Assembly (NCBI GenBank): GCA_963971425.1
Contig: OZ020519.1
Coordinates: 10,990,028-11,054,027, forward strand
Origin: Bryoerythrophyllum caledonicum
Lineage: Eukaryota > Streptophyta > Bryopsida > Pottiales > Pottiaceae
Reading direction: 5' to 3'
DNA: 64,000 nt
Made by a program: the position numbers and the translations under genes. Below, piece after piece: positions 35,751 through 47,585 of this stretch. The stretch's first letter is position 1. Each line of letters opens with the position of its first letter. Below the pieces are notes generated by a model. That model was not told the DNA's origin. It searched no databases and was given only the letters and a program-made list of their open reading frames with translations.

Positions 35751-37069
35751 GTACGTTTCCACACTACTCTATTGCCAACTTTGACACCCTTTATAGGATT
35801 GAAAATTTGTCATTCTACCATGACATTCTTGGCAGAAGATCATTTTCATGTTCACAACATGTGTGCAAAATTTCAAGTCCAGAAGATGAATACAAAGAAA
35901 GATATTCTATATTTGCCAACATGTGTAGCAATGAGAAAAGTTTCATAGCTGTCAACTTTGACACCCTTCCAAGGATTGAAAGAATTTTTTTTGCCCATGA
36001 AAATTTTTAGCAAGATACCATCTCTATGTTGATTACATGTGCAAAAAAATTCAAGTCCAAAAGACCCACACAAAAAATAATATTCCAAATCTACCAACAT
36101 GTGTAGTTGTGAGAAACATTTCACTCGTGGCCAACTTTGACACGCTCCCAAGGACTGAAATTTTTGTTTTTTCCCATGAAATTCTTGGCATGAAACTATC
36201 TGTGCGTTGATTACATGTGTGCCAGATTTGAAGGCCAAAATATCTACATATCAAAAGATTATTGAAATCTACCAACATGTGTAGTTGTGAGAAACATTTC
36301 ACTGCTACCAACATGTGTAGTTGTGAGAAACATTTCACTGCTACCAACTTTGACACCCTCCCAAGGATTCAATTTTTATTTTTTTCCCATGAGATTTTGG
36401 ACATGAGATCATCTCTATGTTGATTATACGTGTGATTAATTACATGCCCAAAAGATCCACAAATAAAAAGAAAAAAAATCTAAATTTACAAACATGTGTA
36501 GTAGTGAGAATCAATATGGGGAAACCATTTCACTATTGCGGACTTTAGCACCCTCCCTAGGTCTAAAAATTTGTTGATTAACCATGAAATTTTTGGCACA
36601 AGATCATCTTTATGTCGATACAATGTGTGTCAAATTTTAAGGCCAGAAGGTGAATACAAAAAACCACCTGCAAAATCTACCAACATATGTAACTATGAGA
36701 AACAATTTTGAGTATCTTTTTTTGTACCCATCGTGTGGCCTTGAAATTTGGCACACTTGTTATAAACATGGAGATAATCTTGTGCCATAAATTTCACAAT
36801 AAACTCTTAAAAAATCCAGTGGGAAGGGTGTCAAAGTTGCAAACTGTGAATGGCTCACAACTACACATGTAGGTAGATTTTGAATATCTTTTTCTGTATT
36901 CATCTGCTCACCTTGAAATTTTGCACACATGCTGTAAACATAGAAACAATCCTGTGCCAAAAATTGCATGGTAAAATGACAATTTTACATCCCTCAGGAG
37001 GATGTCAAAGTTGGCAGCAGTGTAGTGTGGAAACGTACATAAACGTATACTAATTGCTGGGTACTGTAT
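35751..37069 (-). mobile_element. Fold-back element, copy 2 (5 + 2 modules)
   Basis: This is the inverse orientation of copy 1. Five forward modules start near 35,779, 35,961, 36,140, 36,352 and 36,541, then two reverse modules near 36,829 and 37,006. The switch at about 36,700 contains 'taactatgagaaacaatttt', the complement of the switch in copy 1. The right end retains 'acgtatactaattgctgggtactgta'; the left outer end is lost beyond 'gtacgtttccacac'. One 38-bp stretch is duplicated at 36,272-36,350. Confidence 0.8.
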
Positions 37070-37608
37070 AGGAGCTCTTTAATTGGTACTCAATGGGATG
37101 ATGCATAATGAGATGGAATGATCTGTGGGGGTAGTATGTTTGAGTTGGTGGCATTGACAACAATTTGCGGCGGCCATGAAACCGCCGCAGCAATGTTGAT
37201 GATGAGTCACCACTCATCCGAATCATTCCTTCTTACATTCTTCTCAGCCAGGACTTGGTGTTATGATACAAGAGACTGGGTTGGCTGACACTGTTCAGTA
37301 GCACATTTACTGTACTCTCATCCATGTACTCATCAACTTGTCATTTAGTATTTGTACATGGAAATGTATTGCAAGTGTAATCCATTAGGTTGTGTGAAAT
37401 GCAAAGGCAAGTTTGCGCAATGATGGATCTCAATTAGATGTAGAATTCATTCATGCACTTGTAACACTCATGGAATCTAAAATAATGCATTCCCTTCTTC
37501 TTCTTTTTTAATATTTTTTATTTTTGGTTTAATATAACTCATGAGTTTTAGAGTCACTTGTAAAGTCATGCTAGAAGAGGAAAGAGAGGTGAAAAGTTGG
37601 TTTCAAAG
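37070..37608. other. No gene or element recognised
   Basis: Nothing supportable from the sequence. Confidence 0.5.
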
Positions 37609-37713
37609 TTAACCCCTAATGGACCAAGTCACCAAGTGTCTGTGCGGAGGACAAAATTTTCACTGTGATTGCAATTATCTTCCAATTTGTAAGGTCAAAC
37701 TTCAACAAAAAAA
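37609..37713 (+). repeat. Family A left-end fragment
   Basis: It starts TTAACCCCTAATGGACC, then 'gattgcaattatcttccaatttgtaaggtcaaac', a diverged family A start. It stops where the LINE begins. Confidence 0.6.
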
Positions 37714-40340
37714 TTACCACATTGTCTCAAAAACAAAATTAATAAATTTGATAAATTGGATAGTAACGTTTGTATTAATGTGGTCTGGTGGAGGATCTTT
37801 ATATGATAGTCCCTTTACACATAGTATGTCTATTTTAAGTCTGGCATTACAATAACATCTTTGGGTTCCACATCTGCATGGAAGTAGCCATGGTGGGGCG
37901 GTGTTTTTGTGTGGGTTGTTGTTGAAGGTTACAACGTTCATTAATATAAAGCACCTAGATTTGTTTGAGGTTACAATTAGTTTTTGGATTTTCCATACCG
38001 CTTTGTTGTGTCTTTTGACAATAAGAGAATGTATGTGATACTTTTGGCATTTGAGGAGTACGTGTAGCCATGTGTCCAGGTCTGTGGAGGTGCATATTAG
38101 GCATGTTATGGATGGAAATCGTTCTATTCCAAAAAAGAGTTGTTTGCGGGCATTTCTCATGTATTGTCTAGTACAAAATTTGATAAGGCATGTTTTTTGT
38201 GAATCTATAATTGTGGGATTTTTCCACAAGTTTGTAGACAATTCATTATCAATGATGATACCAGTCCATTTGTCTAGATAGGGAAGCTTTATGAGATTGA
38301 ATCAAGGTTGTTGATTTGATATTGTTTTTTGAGATATTTTTTCAGATTTTCAATGGGGCCTTTGTCCAAGGTGTCTTCCATAGAAGACCAACTTTCTCTT
38401 TGGAAGTAGTATGGACTAGTTTGGGCATATTCATGCAGGTGTTTGACATTTCTATGGAATTTACCTTGTCCTTAGCTAGTTTATCGAGTTGTTCGTTGCC
38501 TTCTATATTGACATGTGCTCTGATGTTAAAGAGGGTTGTGATTTGTGTGCAATTTTGTAGCATTTGAACCATAGATGTTAGTATGGCTTGTTTGGGGTGG
38601 CTATTGTGGAGGATTGGGTGTGTTATCTATGTCTTTAATAAACACAAGACATTCATTCAATTTGTAAAGATGTATGCAAGTTCATAAGCATATTGTGTAG
38701 TGATAGTTTGGAGGATTTTATGGATGGCCATCATTTCTACTCCAAGGATATTTTGAAGTCCATGTAGTCTTTTGGATGTTTTATTTCTTAGATGAAGTTG
38801 TATACGCCATATCCTACTTTTTCTCAATGCCAATGTCCAGGGCTTGCATTTGTTGATTTTTTCAAGGAACCATATGTGAAGTGACTGTATGCAGGTTCAA
38901 ATTATAAGGGGATATGGACACAATATATGGGGAGGGAGGCGGTATAGTGAGGCAAAATTGTGTTGTGTTTGCATATTTAAGTTGGGACCATTTAATGTTG
39001 CGATTCACCGGGGTTTGGGAAGGTGTTGTGGAACTATCTTTGTACATAATTGACATATGTTGAGGTTATTTTTTATGGAGGTAAGTGTGGCAAGTTGTTC
39101 CGTGGTACCAATATTATAATTTGGATGGTGTATGCATAGTATTTGTATGGTAAATGGCTCGAGCCTAGAGTTCTTTAGTAATTTCGGTGGTAAAGTGGGT
39201 TCATTGTATGGTACTGGCTCTGCCTAAAATAGAACAATGATGTAAGCATTTGGAATGAGCCTGAGTGTGGATTAAAGTTTTAGTACCACTTATTGTCTGG
39301 TGTGATAATAAAGTAGAAGTAGAGTTTAGATCTTTTTTAGCCGCAAGTCTTGCCCAATGTATTGCTTGTTGTGTTTCTTCTATACTGTGGAAGTGTGCAA
39401 TACTATTTCCAAAACGTTTTTCCCAGTAAGCCAAAGATTTTGTCTCTTTTAAGGGTGAATGGAATTTTGTGAGTTAAATAGAGCATGCAACAAGGGATGA
39501 AAAGTACAAGTGTTGGATGTTAAAGAATGAGATTAGTGAATTTAGAATGGGTGTGGGTGATGTGTATTGTTCGAGTTTGAGGGGGTCATTTTTTGGGATG
39601 CCGTATTTATATCTTTAGAATGGCCAAGCTATTTCAATTTCAAATGGTTGGGTTATTGGTTCTGTGTTTGTGGAAGTTTGTAATTTGTTATAGTATTGGT
39701 TCCATAGCCATTGGAGTCTAGAGACAAGAATAGTGATTGAATGGCTTTTATTGTCTTTGTATATATGTGCATGGTCTTCTTTAATTTTGATTGTATTGTT
39801 TGATGTGAGCATATATTTTTAGGGTTGCATTAGGTTGTGTGTATGTTGAGGAGGGAAATGTTAATGGGTGGGACAACGAACCTTAAGTCACAAAATTGCT
39901 CTTGAGGATAGTGTGCTTGAGTGGTTTCTAAGTAGAATTTGTTTTGGATCTTTTAATAGTATTGTGTTAATTGTGCGGAGTTATAGGTGGAGGTGTTTTG
40001 GTCATATCATGGGAAGAGGCTCCTTTGGAATAACCATTTGTTATAGGTATTGTTATTGTGTTGCCATTGGCATAAATTTTTGGTATTATTTTTAATAATT
40101 TTGTTTGAGTCAATATGGTTTCTATGTTTATGGTCAATAAGGCAATTTATGGGATATGTGGATGGATTTTTAAGGATGTGTGTTGGGGGGGGGAAGGAAT
40201 GGGTGTGGTGGGCTAAAGGGGTGAATTGGCAGCAGGTGAATTGGCGGGGGTTGTTTTTGAGATGGATGTTATTGTTGGTGGTGGTGTATCCACCTCTGAG
40301 TGTGTAGGGGTTTGGATGTGCAGAGCATGGTGATGCATAT
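37714..40340 (-). pseudogene. LINE-type non-LTR retrotransposon remnant, 3' half
   Basis: Read on the - strand from 40,340 downward, conserved pieces occur in the order expected for a LINE second ORF, in different frames. A piece at 39,201-39,434 (YWEKRFGNSIAHF) precedes the RNase H region. An RNase H C-terminal motif follows at 38,342-38,572 (NIRAHVNIEGNEQLDKLAK). A cysteine/histidine domain with CLIC, DTWLHVLLKC and RHNKAVW, then PWLLPCRCGTQRC, ends the ORF at 37,714-38,241. Frame changes between the blocks show it is dead. No upstream reverse transcriptase active site is recognisable, and the 5' side stops at the Tc1 element. Confidence 0.7.
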
Positions 40341-40654
40341 ATACAGTGGCAAGCACAAGTAATCGGACAAAGAGGCATCTCTCATAAATATGCCCACTGT
40401 AGCATAATTAATGAGTTCGTAAGATATTTTTTGGGATTGCTTTAGTCAACACACCATATGGCACCTTATTAACATTGACTCCTTTAGAATTTGACACTTG
40501 TAGAGATTATACATGCAAAGATCATGAAGAGGTGCGTACGACTTATTATGCTCACAAGTTGTGCACACCATAATCTTCTCATTACATATCCATTGTAAAG
40601 CTTTTTGTTGTGAATTTTTTTTGTAAGATTTGGAGAGGCCCTTGGAGAGTAGCC

Positions 40655-41680
40655 ATGGCTCCTAGAAGATCTAAGAATGATCGCAGAACAGTTCTTGAAA
40701 TGTATGAGCGAGGGAACTCATATAGAGAGATTTCAGCACTTTTAGGCATTCCTCGAAGCACTTGTTCTAACATAGTGCGACGGTTTCGTGAGAGAGAGAC
40801 CTTGAAAGACAAAGCTTCACCTGGTAGACTTAGAATTCTTGATGAACGTGGTGACCGTGACATTGTGAGGAGGTTAAATGATCCACATACTAGTACAGAT
40901 GCAGCTGTAGGACGTGCATTACGATGTGAGGGTATGCGATTGAGTGATGATACGGTGAAAAGAAGTCTTCGGAGGCAAGGGCTAAGAGCATGTGTGAAGA
41001 CCAAGAAGCCACTTTTGACAAAGAAGCATCGAGCTCGTCGTTTGCAGTGGGCAAAGAAGTGCAAACATGCAACTTGGGAATTTTGGAGTCATGTCATTTT
41101 TTCTGATGAATCCAAGTTCAATCTTTTTGGCTCGGATGGATGTCAATATTGTTGGAGAAAGAGTGGAGAGCGTCTCTTGGATCAGCACGTGCAACCTACA
41201 GTCAAATATGGAGGAGGAAGCATAATGGTTTGGGGTTGTATGGATTGGGAAGGAGTTGACAAGCTTCATTTGATTGAAGGGAAGATGGATAAATATGTAT
41301 ATCGCAATATTTTAGAGACGGAACTTATGGGCACTATACAAGTGCAAGGTTTAGAAGAAGATCATGTTTTGTTTCAACACGACAATGACCCAAAGCACAC
41401 TGCACATTATGTTGTAGATTGGTTGCGTGCTCAAAAGTTTATTACTATTGGGCATCCTCCACAATCACCTGACCTCAATCCAATAGAACATCTTTGGAAT
41501 GAAGTAGATCGTCGTATGAGGAGGTTTGAGAGGAAACCTACCAGAAAAAGTGACTTGTGGTAGAAGATTCAAGAGATTTGGTACAACATAGAGGTTGATG
41601 TTGTGAGGAAGTTGATACGCTCTATGCCTCAAAGAGCTCTTGATGTCTACCATGCAAAAGGTGGATATACACGGTGGTAG
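40655..41680 (+). pseudogene. Tc1 (DD34E) transposase with one in-frame stop
   Basis: An ORF of 341 codons starts at ATG 40655 (moderate context 'agccATGGC') and matches Tc1 transposase length. The N-terminus carries two helix-turn-helix domains (ERGNSYREISALLGIPRST, then GRLRILDERGDRDIVRRL). The catalytic triad is D151 (FSDESKF), D243 (QHDNDPKHTA) and E278 (SPDLNPIEHLW), with exactly 34 residues between the second D and E. A TAG at 41561-41563 (codon 303) interrupts an otherwise open frame that continues through MPQRALDVYHAKGG to TAG at 41678. The stop lies after the catalytic triad. A fit with GAG to TAG change is likely. Plant mariner-like elements are usually DD39D, so this type is unusual here. 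Confidence 0.92.
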
Positions 41681-41693
41681 CGCTTGTGAGTGG

Positions 41694-42625
41694 TTAACCC
41701 CTAAAAGACAATTGTCCCAAAACGGGTTTTTTGAGAATTTGGGCAGGTTCCTATGATGTCAATTTTAGATATATTTTATTGAATTTTTTTTTGAAGGTGT
41801 GGTAATGTTAGAGCTTCATGGGGATCTAATTTATTCATCATTTGGACATTGGAAAAAAAAGATATGATGCCCAAAGTAAAAATTCCTACTCGTCGGGCAC
41901 CTCGGGCAACATAGCAAAAACACTCCATTATTTATGATTTTTTTTTTACAAGAAGCTAATATTATACTATTCGGTGATTTTGAAAAAAAACTACTTTTGG
42001 AATTTTTGTCTTTTTTTAAAAGAGAATCAAAGTTCTCACACCTTTTCGGGCAAGGTGCCAAAAAAAATTCTTCTTTGCCATATAAAAGATAGAGATTTTG
42101 TTTTTTTGTACTTTTAATTTTTTCTACTTTGAAAAGGAGTATGAAACTTCGATTTCACCGTTTGGATTTTGAATTTTCAAGATCCACAATTTACAAAAAA
42201 ATAAAATGCAAATAAGCAAGTTTTAAATCCCTTCTACTTGCAATACTAATTTGAGAATGCTACACACTATTATTTCATTTGAAATTTGGGGAAAGTATAG
42301 CTTATATGGTCTATTTTTATTTGGTAAAATCTCCTCAAAAGAAAAGATGCAAGAGATATTTTTTCATGAGGAAACATAGTGTGCTGATCCTGTTTTGAAT
42401 GGTCCCAAAATGACTATGTTTTTCATTTCAAATACTATAATCTTCTAATTCATATGGTGAAAAAATTTGAGAAAATTACCACTTGTTTTTGTCATATTCT
42501 AAATTAAGATCTTACGGTTAAAAATAGTAATGGAAGATTTTTTTTACTCTTACCTTCTCGTTTACTAGAATATGTAGTTTTGAAGTGTTTTTGACAAGAA
42601 AATCGCAAAGAATTTTAGGGGTTAA
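41694..42625 (-). mobile_element. Family A element nested in the Tc1 element
   Basis: Borders TTAACCCCTAAAAGACAATT and AAAGAATTTTAGGGGTTAA, with TTAA on both sides. Reverse family order ('gaagtgtttttgacaagaaaatcgc' near the right end). It lies 14 bp after the transposase stop, inside the 3' region of the Tc1 element, so it inserted later. Confidence 0.88.
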
Positions 42626-42916
42626 GAGCTAAATCATTGAGTCATATAGTTATATTGTGACTTAATATATTGTTTTCTATAGCTGATACACAATAAAATG
42701 AATTTGTGCATAAAGAGTTGGACAAGCTTGTTGCACATATGAATTATTGTGTGTTTTTCTAGTTCATACTTTTATTGAAAACTATGTGTTTTATGCTTGT
42801 TGCATCTATATACTCTGATGGTTATATTCTTGCTATTTTATGACAATTCATGTGGATGTGGTAGCTAATTTTCTAAAGAAGCTTCTATTGTACGACTATT
42901 TATGCTTGCCACTGTA

Positions 42917-43297
42917 TTTAGGCATGAAGGGGTAGCAAATTAGTTGTTGGACAATATTAAGAGCATTTTTTTACAAATTTGGATGATGTAGCATGAAATG
43001 TTTTAAAGTCATTGTGGTTCATAATGTGTGTTCTAATTGGTAATGTAATTTGTTTCAAGTCGGTAATACTTACCATTTTTTTTTTTGGAAAGTTTTTAAG
43101 AGAGGTGTTGGGTAATTTTTGTGTCATTTTGGATTTCTTGTAGCCATAATTGGAGTAGCCCCTAAAATATATGTAGTGTAGAGGTGATTCAAATCCATTA
43201 AATTTATCTATTTTATATCAAATTTTGAATAAATATGTTCATAAATATTTAGGGGTGCCACAAATATGCATGTATTGGAAAATAATACAAAACAACA
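42917..43297. other. Flank of the Tc1 element, nothing recognised
   Basis: AT-rich sequence without ORFs or inverted ends. Confidence 0.5.
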
Positions 43298-43300
43298 TAA

Positions 43301-43560
43301 AGGCCACTTCACACTATGCCCAACTATCACGTAAACAAAGGATCCTAGTAATATGATTGGTAAACAGGAAATAAATGACTTTTCAACCTTCATGTTGGAG
43401 GCGAGTGGCCAACGGACATTGGGGGTCCAAAACGGTGATATGGGAGCACTTTACTATGATTTTGGCACCAAAGATTTGTTTGCTTGATAAGAAATTGGGT
43501 TGGCCAATACTGGAAAGCCCAACTTTTGGTCTAGAAGATGATAATTCAAACTACTTCCAA
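43301..43560 (+). repeat. Family D-related left end
   Basis: It starts AGGCCACTTCACACTATGCC after TAA, and includes 'ttttggcaccaaag' and 'gaaattgggttggcc' in the same order as family D ('ttttggcgccaaag', 'aaacttgggtcgccc'). The matching right end is uncertain; 'tcacactaatgtggcctTTA' at 45,365-45,384 is a weak candidate and would make a 2.1 kb element. Confidence 0.5.
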
Positions 43561-43619
43561 TTCTTGTATATAGAAGGGGAAATCAAACATATGTTTTATT
43601 TCAATTTGTAATTGTATGA

Positions 43620-44020
43620 ACTATATTTAGACCAAAAACTAACATGTTCACAAAATTTTGTAAATTTTGACGACACCAATTGAAACACTATGGTGTTCAA
43701 AGTGAATACAATGTTCTTTTATTTCATGACATCAAGTGGATTTGTTAACTTTGATGTGACTTGGTGTCAAAGTTGCATTACATAAGGTCCACATTTCACA
43801 CAAGGCTTCTTACTTGACCCTGAGGGTTCTCATTCTATAACATATTTTGTTGAAAAAATGAAAACTAAAATGATTCTATAGTCTCTATGGAAAAAATAAG
43901 CTTCGATGTGGAGAAGAAGAAGTTTTTTGACAACTTCTCTTACAATGTGTGAAATTATTCGAATTGCATTAAAGAGGAGTTTTAATAATCTTAAAGGTAA
44001 TACATTTTTGTACGGTCTAC
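43620..44020 (+). repeat. Family A fragment, forward
   Basis: It keeps 'acatgttcacaaaattttgtaaattttgac', 'gacttggtgtcaaagttgcattacataaggtc' and 'gaagaagaagttttttgacaacttctcttacaatgtgtg' in family order. Both termini are lost. Confidence 0.6.
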
Positions 44021-45400
44021 GGCAACCTTGTTTTTAGAGGTAAATTGGGCCAAATAGCAACAATAAAAAAACCTGGGGCGATAGGAAAAAAAGGTTGGGA
44101 AAAAAAATCCACATCTTGTGGCTAGATCCGATTAGATGGTGAGCCGCTTGTGGATAGATGGGCTCCCTTGAGGGAACGCAAAGCTTGCTATGCAACATGG
44201 CGATTGCCTTCGGACACTTTTTTAACCATGTCAAGCTTCAGGTTTGGCCATCATGTGCCAATCAATGATGACCAATAGCCGGTTCCGCCAGAGAAAATTC
44301 TGCCATTCGCCAGCCTGTACTTCCGTATCCGTGTAGTAGTTGCAGGACGTGCCTGCCGTTGGACAAGGGATCCTTGCCACTATCTAATTGGCGTCTATGT
44401 CTGACCCCCTAATCTCCTTGCGAATGTTGGTGGGCGGCATTCGTCATTGTTGCTTCAAGCTTGATGTTTGTGGCGGGAGGTGTATCCCACCTTGCACCAC
44501 CTTCATGCACTGGCGTTTGCTTTGATTCTGAGATGTGAGTAGGTTGTTGGGAAAATCTTTGGTGCGGTGTCGAAATTACATGAAGTTATGGCTGCGGATT
44601 CTCCTGTTTTAGGAGGATGGAGGTGGAGCAACGCATCGACGACAGATCAATGGAGGCTTCACATTTCAAATTGGGAGGTCCACATCTGTGCCATGTAGAT
44701 TTTTTGTCTAAGTGGGGATGCTTCTTGAGGTGTATGTTCTTGTGAATTTAGCTTGAGCATTTGTGAATGGTAGTGAGGTTGGTAAATCTTCTCGTTCCTC
44801 GCAAGTGTCTTACGCCTGTGACTTGTGTGTTATCTAGATGGCGTCGTCTTCAAATACGGAGGGCGTGCTAGTTGGCAGTGTAGGCGGTGATGTCCTTGGC
44901 AAAGATGGCTCAACGCTTGATTTGGGACAAGCTGCTTAGAAGAGGCCAATCTGCTTGGCGCTTTTTGGCGACTTGTGGGAGCTGGTGAGGCTCGCTGAGA
45001 AGGCCGACGTCCCGGAGGCGAGTTAGGGAGTTTTGAGAGCATGCGGTGGTGGTGCCGGCGTCAGAGGCAATCATGCGACTACAAGTGCCAAAGAGGGCGT
45101 GATGGATAATGCAAGTTTTTTTATTTTTGTCTTAGTGATGGGAATTTGATTGTTGTGTGTGATTACTGAATCTTTCACCTTCATCTTCTTGGAGTTTAGT
45201 GGAGATCTGTTAGATTGAAAATACGTTCAAGATGATATAGTCTTATATTGTACGAACCTCATACACGTTGTAGCAAGTGCATTATGAACTTGGTAGCAAG
45301 AATTAGATGCTTGTAAGTTTTATTTTGTTAAAGAATGGTGGAAGGCTTTTTGGTAGCCGTGATGTCACACTAATGTGGCCTTTACATATGTACTGGGCTA
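44021..45400 (+). other. GC-richer segment with a decayed coding-like frame
   Basis: Composition is less AT-rich than the flanks. From ATG 44,839 one frame reads MASSSNTEGVLVGSVGGDV..., is stopped by TAG at 44,938-44,940, then continues in frame (FGDLWELVRLAEKADVPEAS). The codon pattern looks once-coding, but I do not recognise the protein. It may be a gene fragment carried by the family D-related element. Confidence 0.35.
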
Positions 45401-46233
45401 GATGAGACCGTTTGCGCATCTCCAAGTTCATCCAAATTTAACGTCTTGTAATTTATACAAGATTACTTTTGGATTTCTTAGGACTCACTAGAGAGCTATC
45501 AAGAGATGGAGTTCTGGTATGTGGAAAATGAGATCTGTTAGATTGAAAGCTGAAATTCATTATTGCCTTGAGACATTATGGCTCAACCTCAGATTCAGTA
45601 TGATGAATATTTGAAGCTTACAACAAGGATACAAATCTAAATTGATTAGATGGTTTCTGACTCTAGTATTTGGATTTGGAATTGTAGCAAAGAAAGTGCA
45701 ACTGGATGTTGGTTCTCATGCTAATTTATGCACTAACAAAGCTGGGAAATTTCTCCTTTGTTGAGAATGGTGGATCTTCTTGGCATATGTTGTAGTGTAT
45801 GAACTAAAAATAGTTTCCATGAGGTCAATTTCCTTGAAAACATGAGATTGTCGATCACCTTGAGATTAAATGGAATTACAGGACAATACCAAAACCTTAG
45901 CACTTGTCTTGGTGTCTGTACATATTGTTCTGATGTCTTTTTTATATGCACTTCAAGTGAACCGGTCTATTGAGCTGAAACAGTGGAAGCTGGATGCACG
46001 CAAAGAATAATGTTTATCACGTGGTTGTGAAGGTACAACTTCTTTCTTGTCTACATTGCTTATGAGGTTGCCAACACAAGTTAACTTCCTTAAGATATTG
46101 TTTACTTTGTGGTTTATCATATTGGGCTTTGCATGATGCTTTTGATCACTATGCTTCATTGAGCATGGCTTGAAAAAACTCATTTATCTATACAAGGAAG
46201 CTAGGAAGAGCTGAACAACAACAAGAAAGTTAG
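45401..46233. other. No gene recognised
   Basis: The phrase 'agatctgttagattgaaa' occurs at 45,203 and 45,531. It could be an LTR-start-like repeat but no LTR pair or retroelement protein follows. Confidence 0.4.
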
Positions 46234-47342
46234 CATGGCGAGGAGGGAGGGGCAGGTGTGGGAGATGCCAACGTAACATGCGCATATGGAAGAACTCGCA
46301 TCACAACGGGTGTAGCCACCCTCTATGCCTTGGGCGTTGAGGTGATTTCTCCAGCAACAGTGGTCACGGATACTGCAATACAGGAAGGTGTTGGCACTAG
46401 CAACTTTGACATGTACAAAGATGGAGTTCGCCTAGGCAAAGAAGAGGACTTAGGGACGGTTCACACTACAGACCAAGAGCCGTGACCAAGGAAAATGGAT
46501 TAATTCCATGGTCACACTTGATGGCCACACTTCAGAAAATGTAATTTTTAAAGCCCTTGGGCCTCTCACTAAGTGTAAACCAAACTTGGACCGGGAGGAA
46601 TGACCATGTACTAAAAAGTAGGCGTGCTGATTTTTTAATGAATGTCTAAAAAGGGCGGTATTGCCTAAAATAACAAAGAAAATAAAACAAGCCAAAAAGA
46701 TAAAAGGGTGGCCGCCATTGTATCTACAGTAACATTGGGCCCCCTCCAAAAAACCAAAAAAAAAAAATCAATTTAAAAATAATGAAACGGCATTTCAGAC
46801 CCATCCTCTCCTCGTTCAGTAATGAGAGAACCCTTTTTGCCTCTCTCACCGCAAAATCCGGGGGACCCTTCAACATTTTCCACTAGGCCTATTTTTAGGC
46901 CTTTTCAGGACCTCAAATCCTTTGGACACTTTTCTTTTTTCCTTATAGTATAAACCCAAGTCATCCCGGGACGAGTTGATGGAGCCAATCACAAATTTTA
47001 GAGGTGCATGGGACGAGTTCTTGGTCCGTAGTGTAAACCGCCCCTTTAACGTCCACGCCTCCTTCTCCAGTGCAAGCACCAGAGGATTGTCGGTCAAGAG
47101 TAACAAAGGGTCTAGAAGCGTTTAAAAAAGAGGCAACAGAGAAGCGTAGAAACCTTGGAAAGCCACTGGCAGCTGCAAGATCGGTTGTGAAGGTCGGTGT
47201 GATGTTGGAGCTTTTCTCAACGACCTTGCGCTTGATGTCGTCTAGAAACTCATTGGGTAAAGCTCCTATTTTGTGGCCGAGCGCCACAAAGGAGTCAAAT
47301 GCAGGGACAACGACGAAGCGGTTGGACACAAAGACAAATTGA
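46234..47342 (+). pseudogene. Unidentified ORF interrupted in frame by a family E MITE
   Basis: An open frame runs from after an acceptor-like 'gttag' at 46,233 (reading GDANVTCAYGRTRITTGV) to codon TTA at 46450-46452, where the family E MITE begins. After the element, from 47,049, the same frame resumes (TSTPPSPVQAPEDC) and stays open to TGA at 47,340-47,342 (RVTKGLEAFKKEATEKRR). Taking out the MITE and one copy of the TTA duplication rejoins the two parts in one frame of about 170 codons. I do not recognise the family. It may be an exon of the hAT-like gene to the right or an unrelated gene piece. Confidence 0.45.
46453..47045 (-). mobile_element. Family E MITE, copy 2
   Basis: Ends GGGACGGTTCACACTACAG and GTAGTGTAAACCGCCCCT. 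TTA lies at 46450-46452 and 47046-47048. It is the reverse orientation of copy 1 and shares its interior ('tgagagaacccttttt', 'gtatctacagtaac'). Confidence 0.85.
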
Positions 47343-47363
47343 AATTGAGCTGGAGACACAGAT

Positions 47364-47585
47364 TTGCTATCGGTTACACCTTTGCGGATCAATCCAGCGG
47401 TGCAACTTCTGGACGTCCACGAGAAGGGAAAACAACCTATAGTGGACGCTCGCAAGAAGGGGAAGAAGCCTTTGGCGGCTGCTCAGGCCGATCACATGAA
47501 GTGCAAGGAAATTGGTTTGTCGTCGCAACTTGGAGGACCCTCGAGACTTAGAACGTCCTTTGGAAGGTCGATGTCCATTGTCTAG
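47364..47585 (+). other. Coding-like frame, unidentified
   Basis: A 73-codon open frame, basic and proline-poor (DARKKGKKPLAAAQADHMK, SSQLGGPSRLRTSFGRSMS), follows the previous ORF in another frame. It looks like an exon of the same former gene. No domain recognised. Confidence 0.35.

Larger units (their letters stand above)
40344..42914 (+). mobile_element. Tc1-type transposon with a family A element nested inside
   Basis: Left end CAGTGGCAAGCACAAGTAAT and right end ACTATTTATGCTTGCCACTG are inverted and each is flanked by TA (40342-40343 and 42915-42916). Removing the nested family A element leaves about 1.64 kb, the usual size of Tc1 elements. It lies at the 5' side of the LINE remnant. 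Confidence 0.9.

Noticed and set aside
45203-45560. Repeat of 'agatctgttagattgaaa' as a possible Copia LTR start
   Set aside because: No matching LTR end, polypurine tract pair, or retroelement protein nearby.
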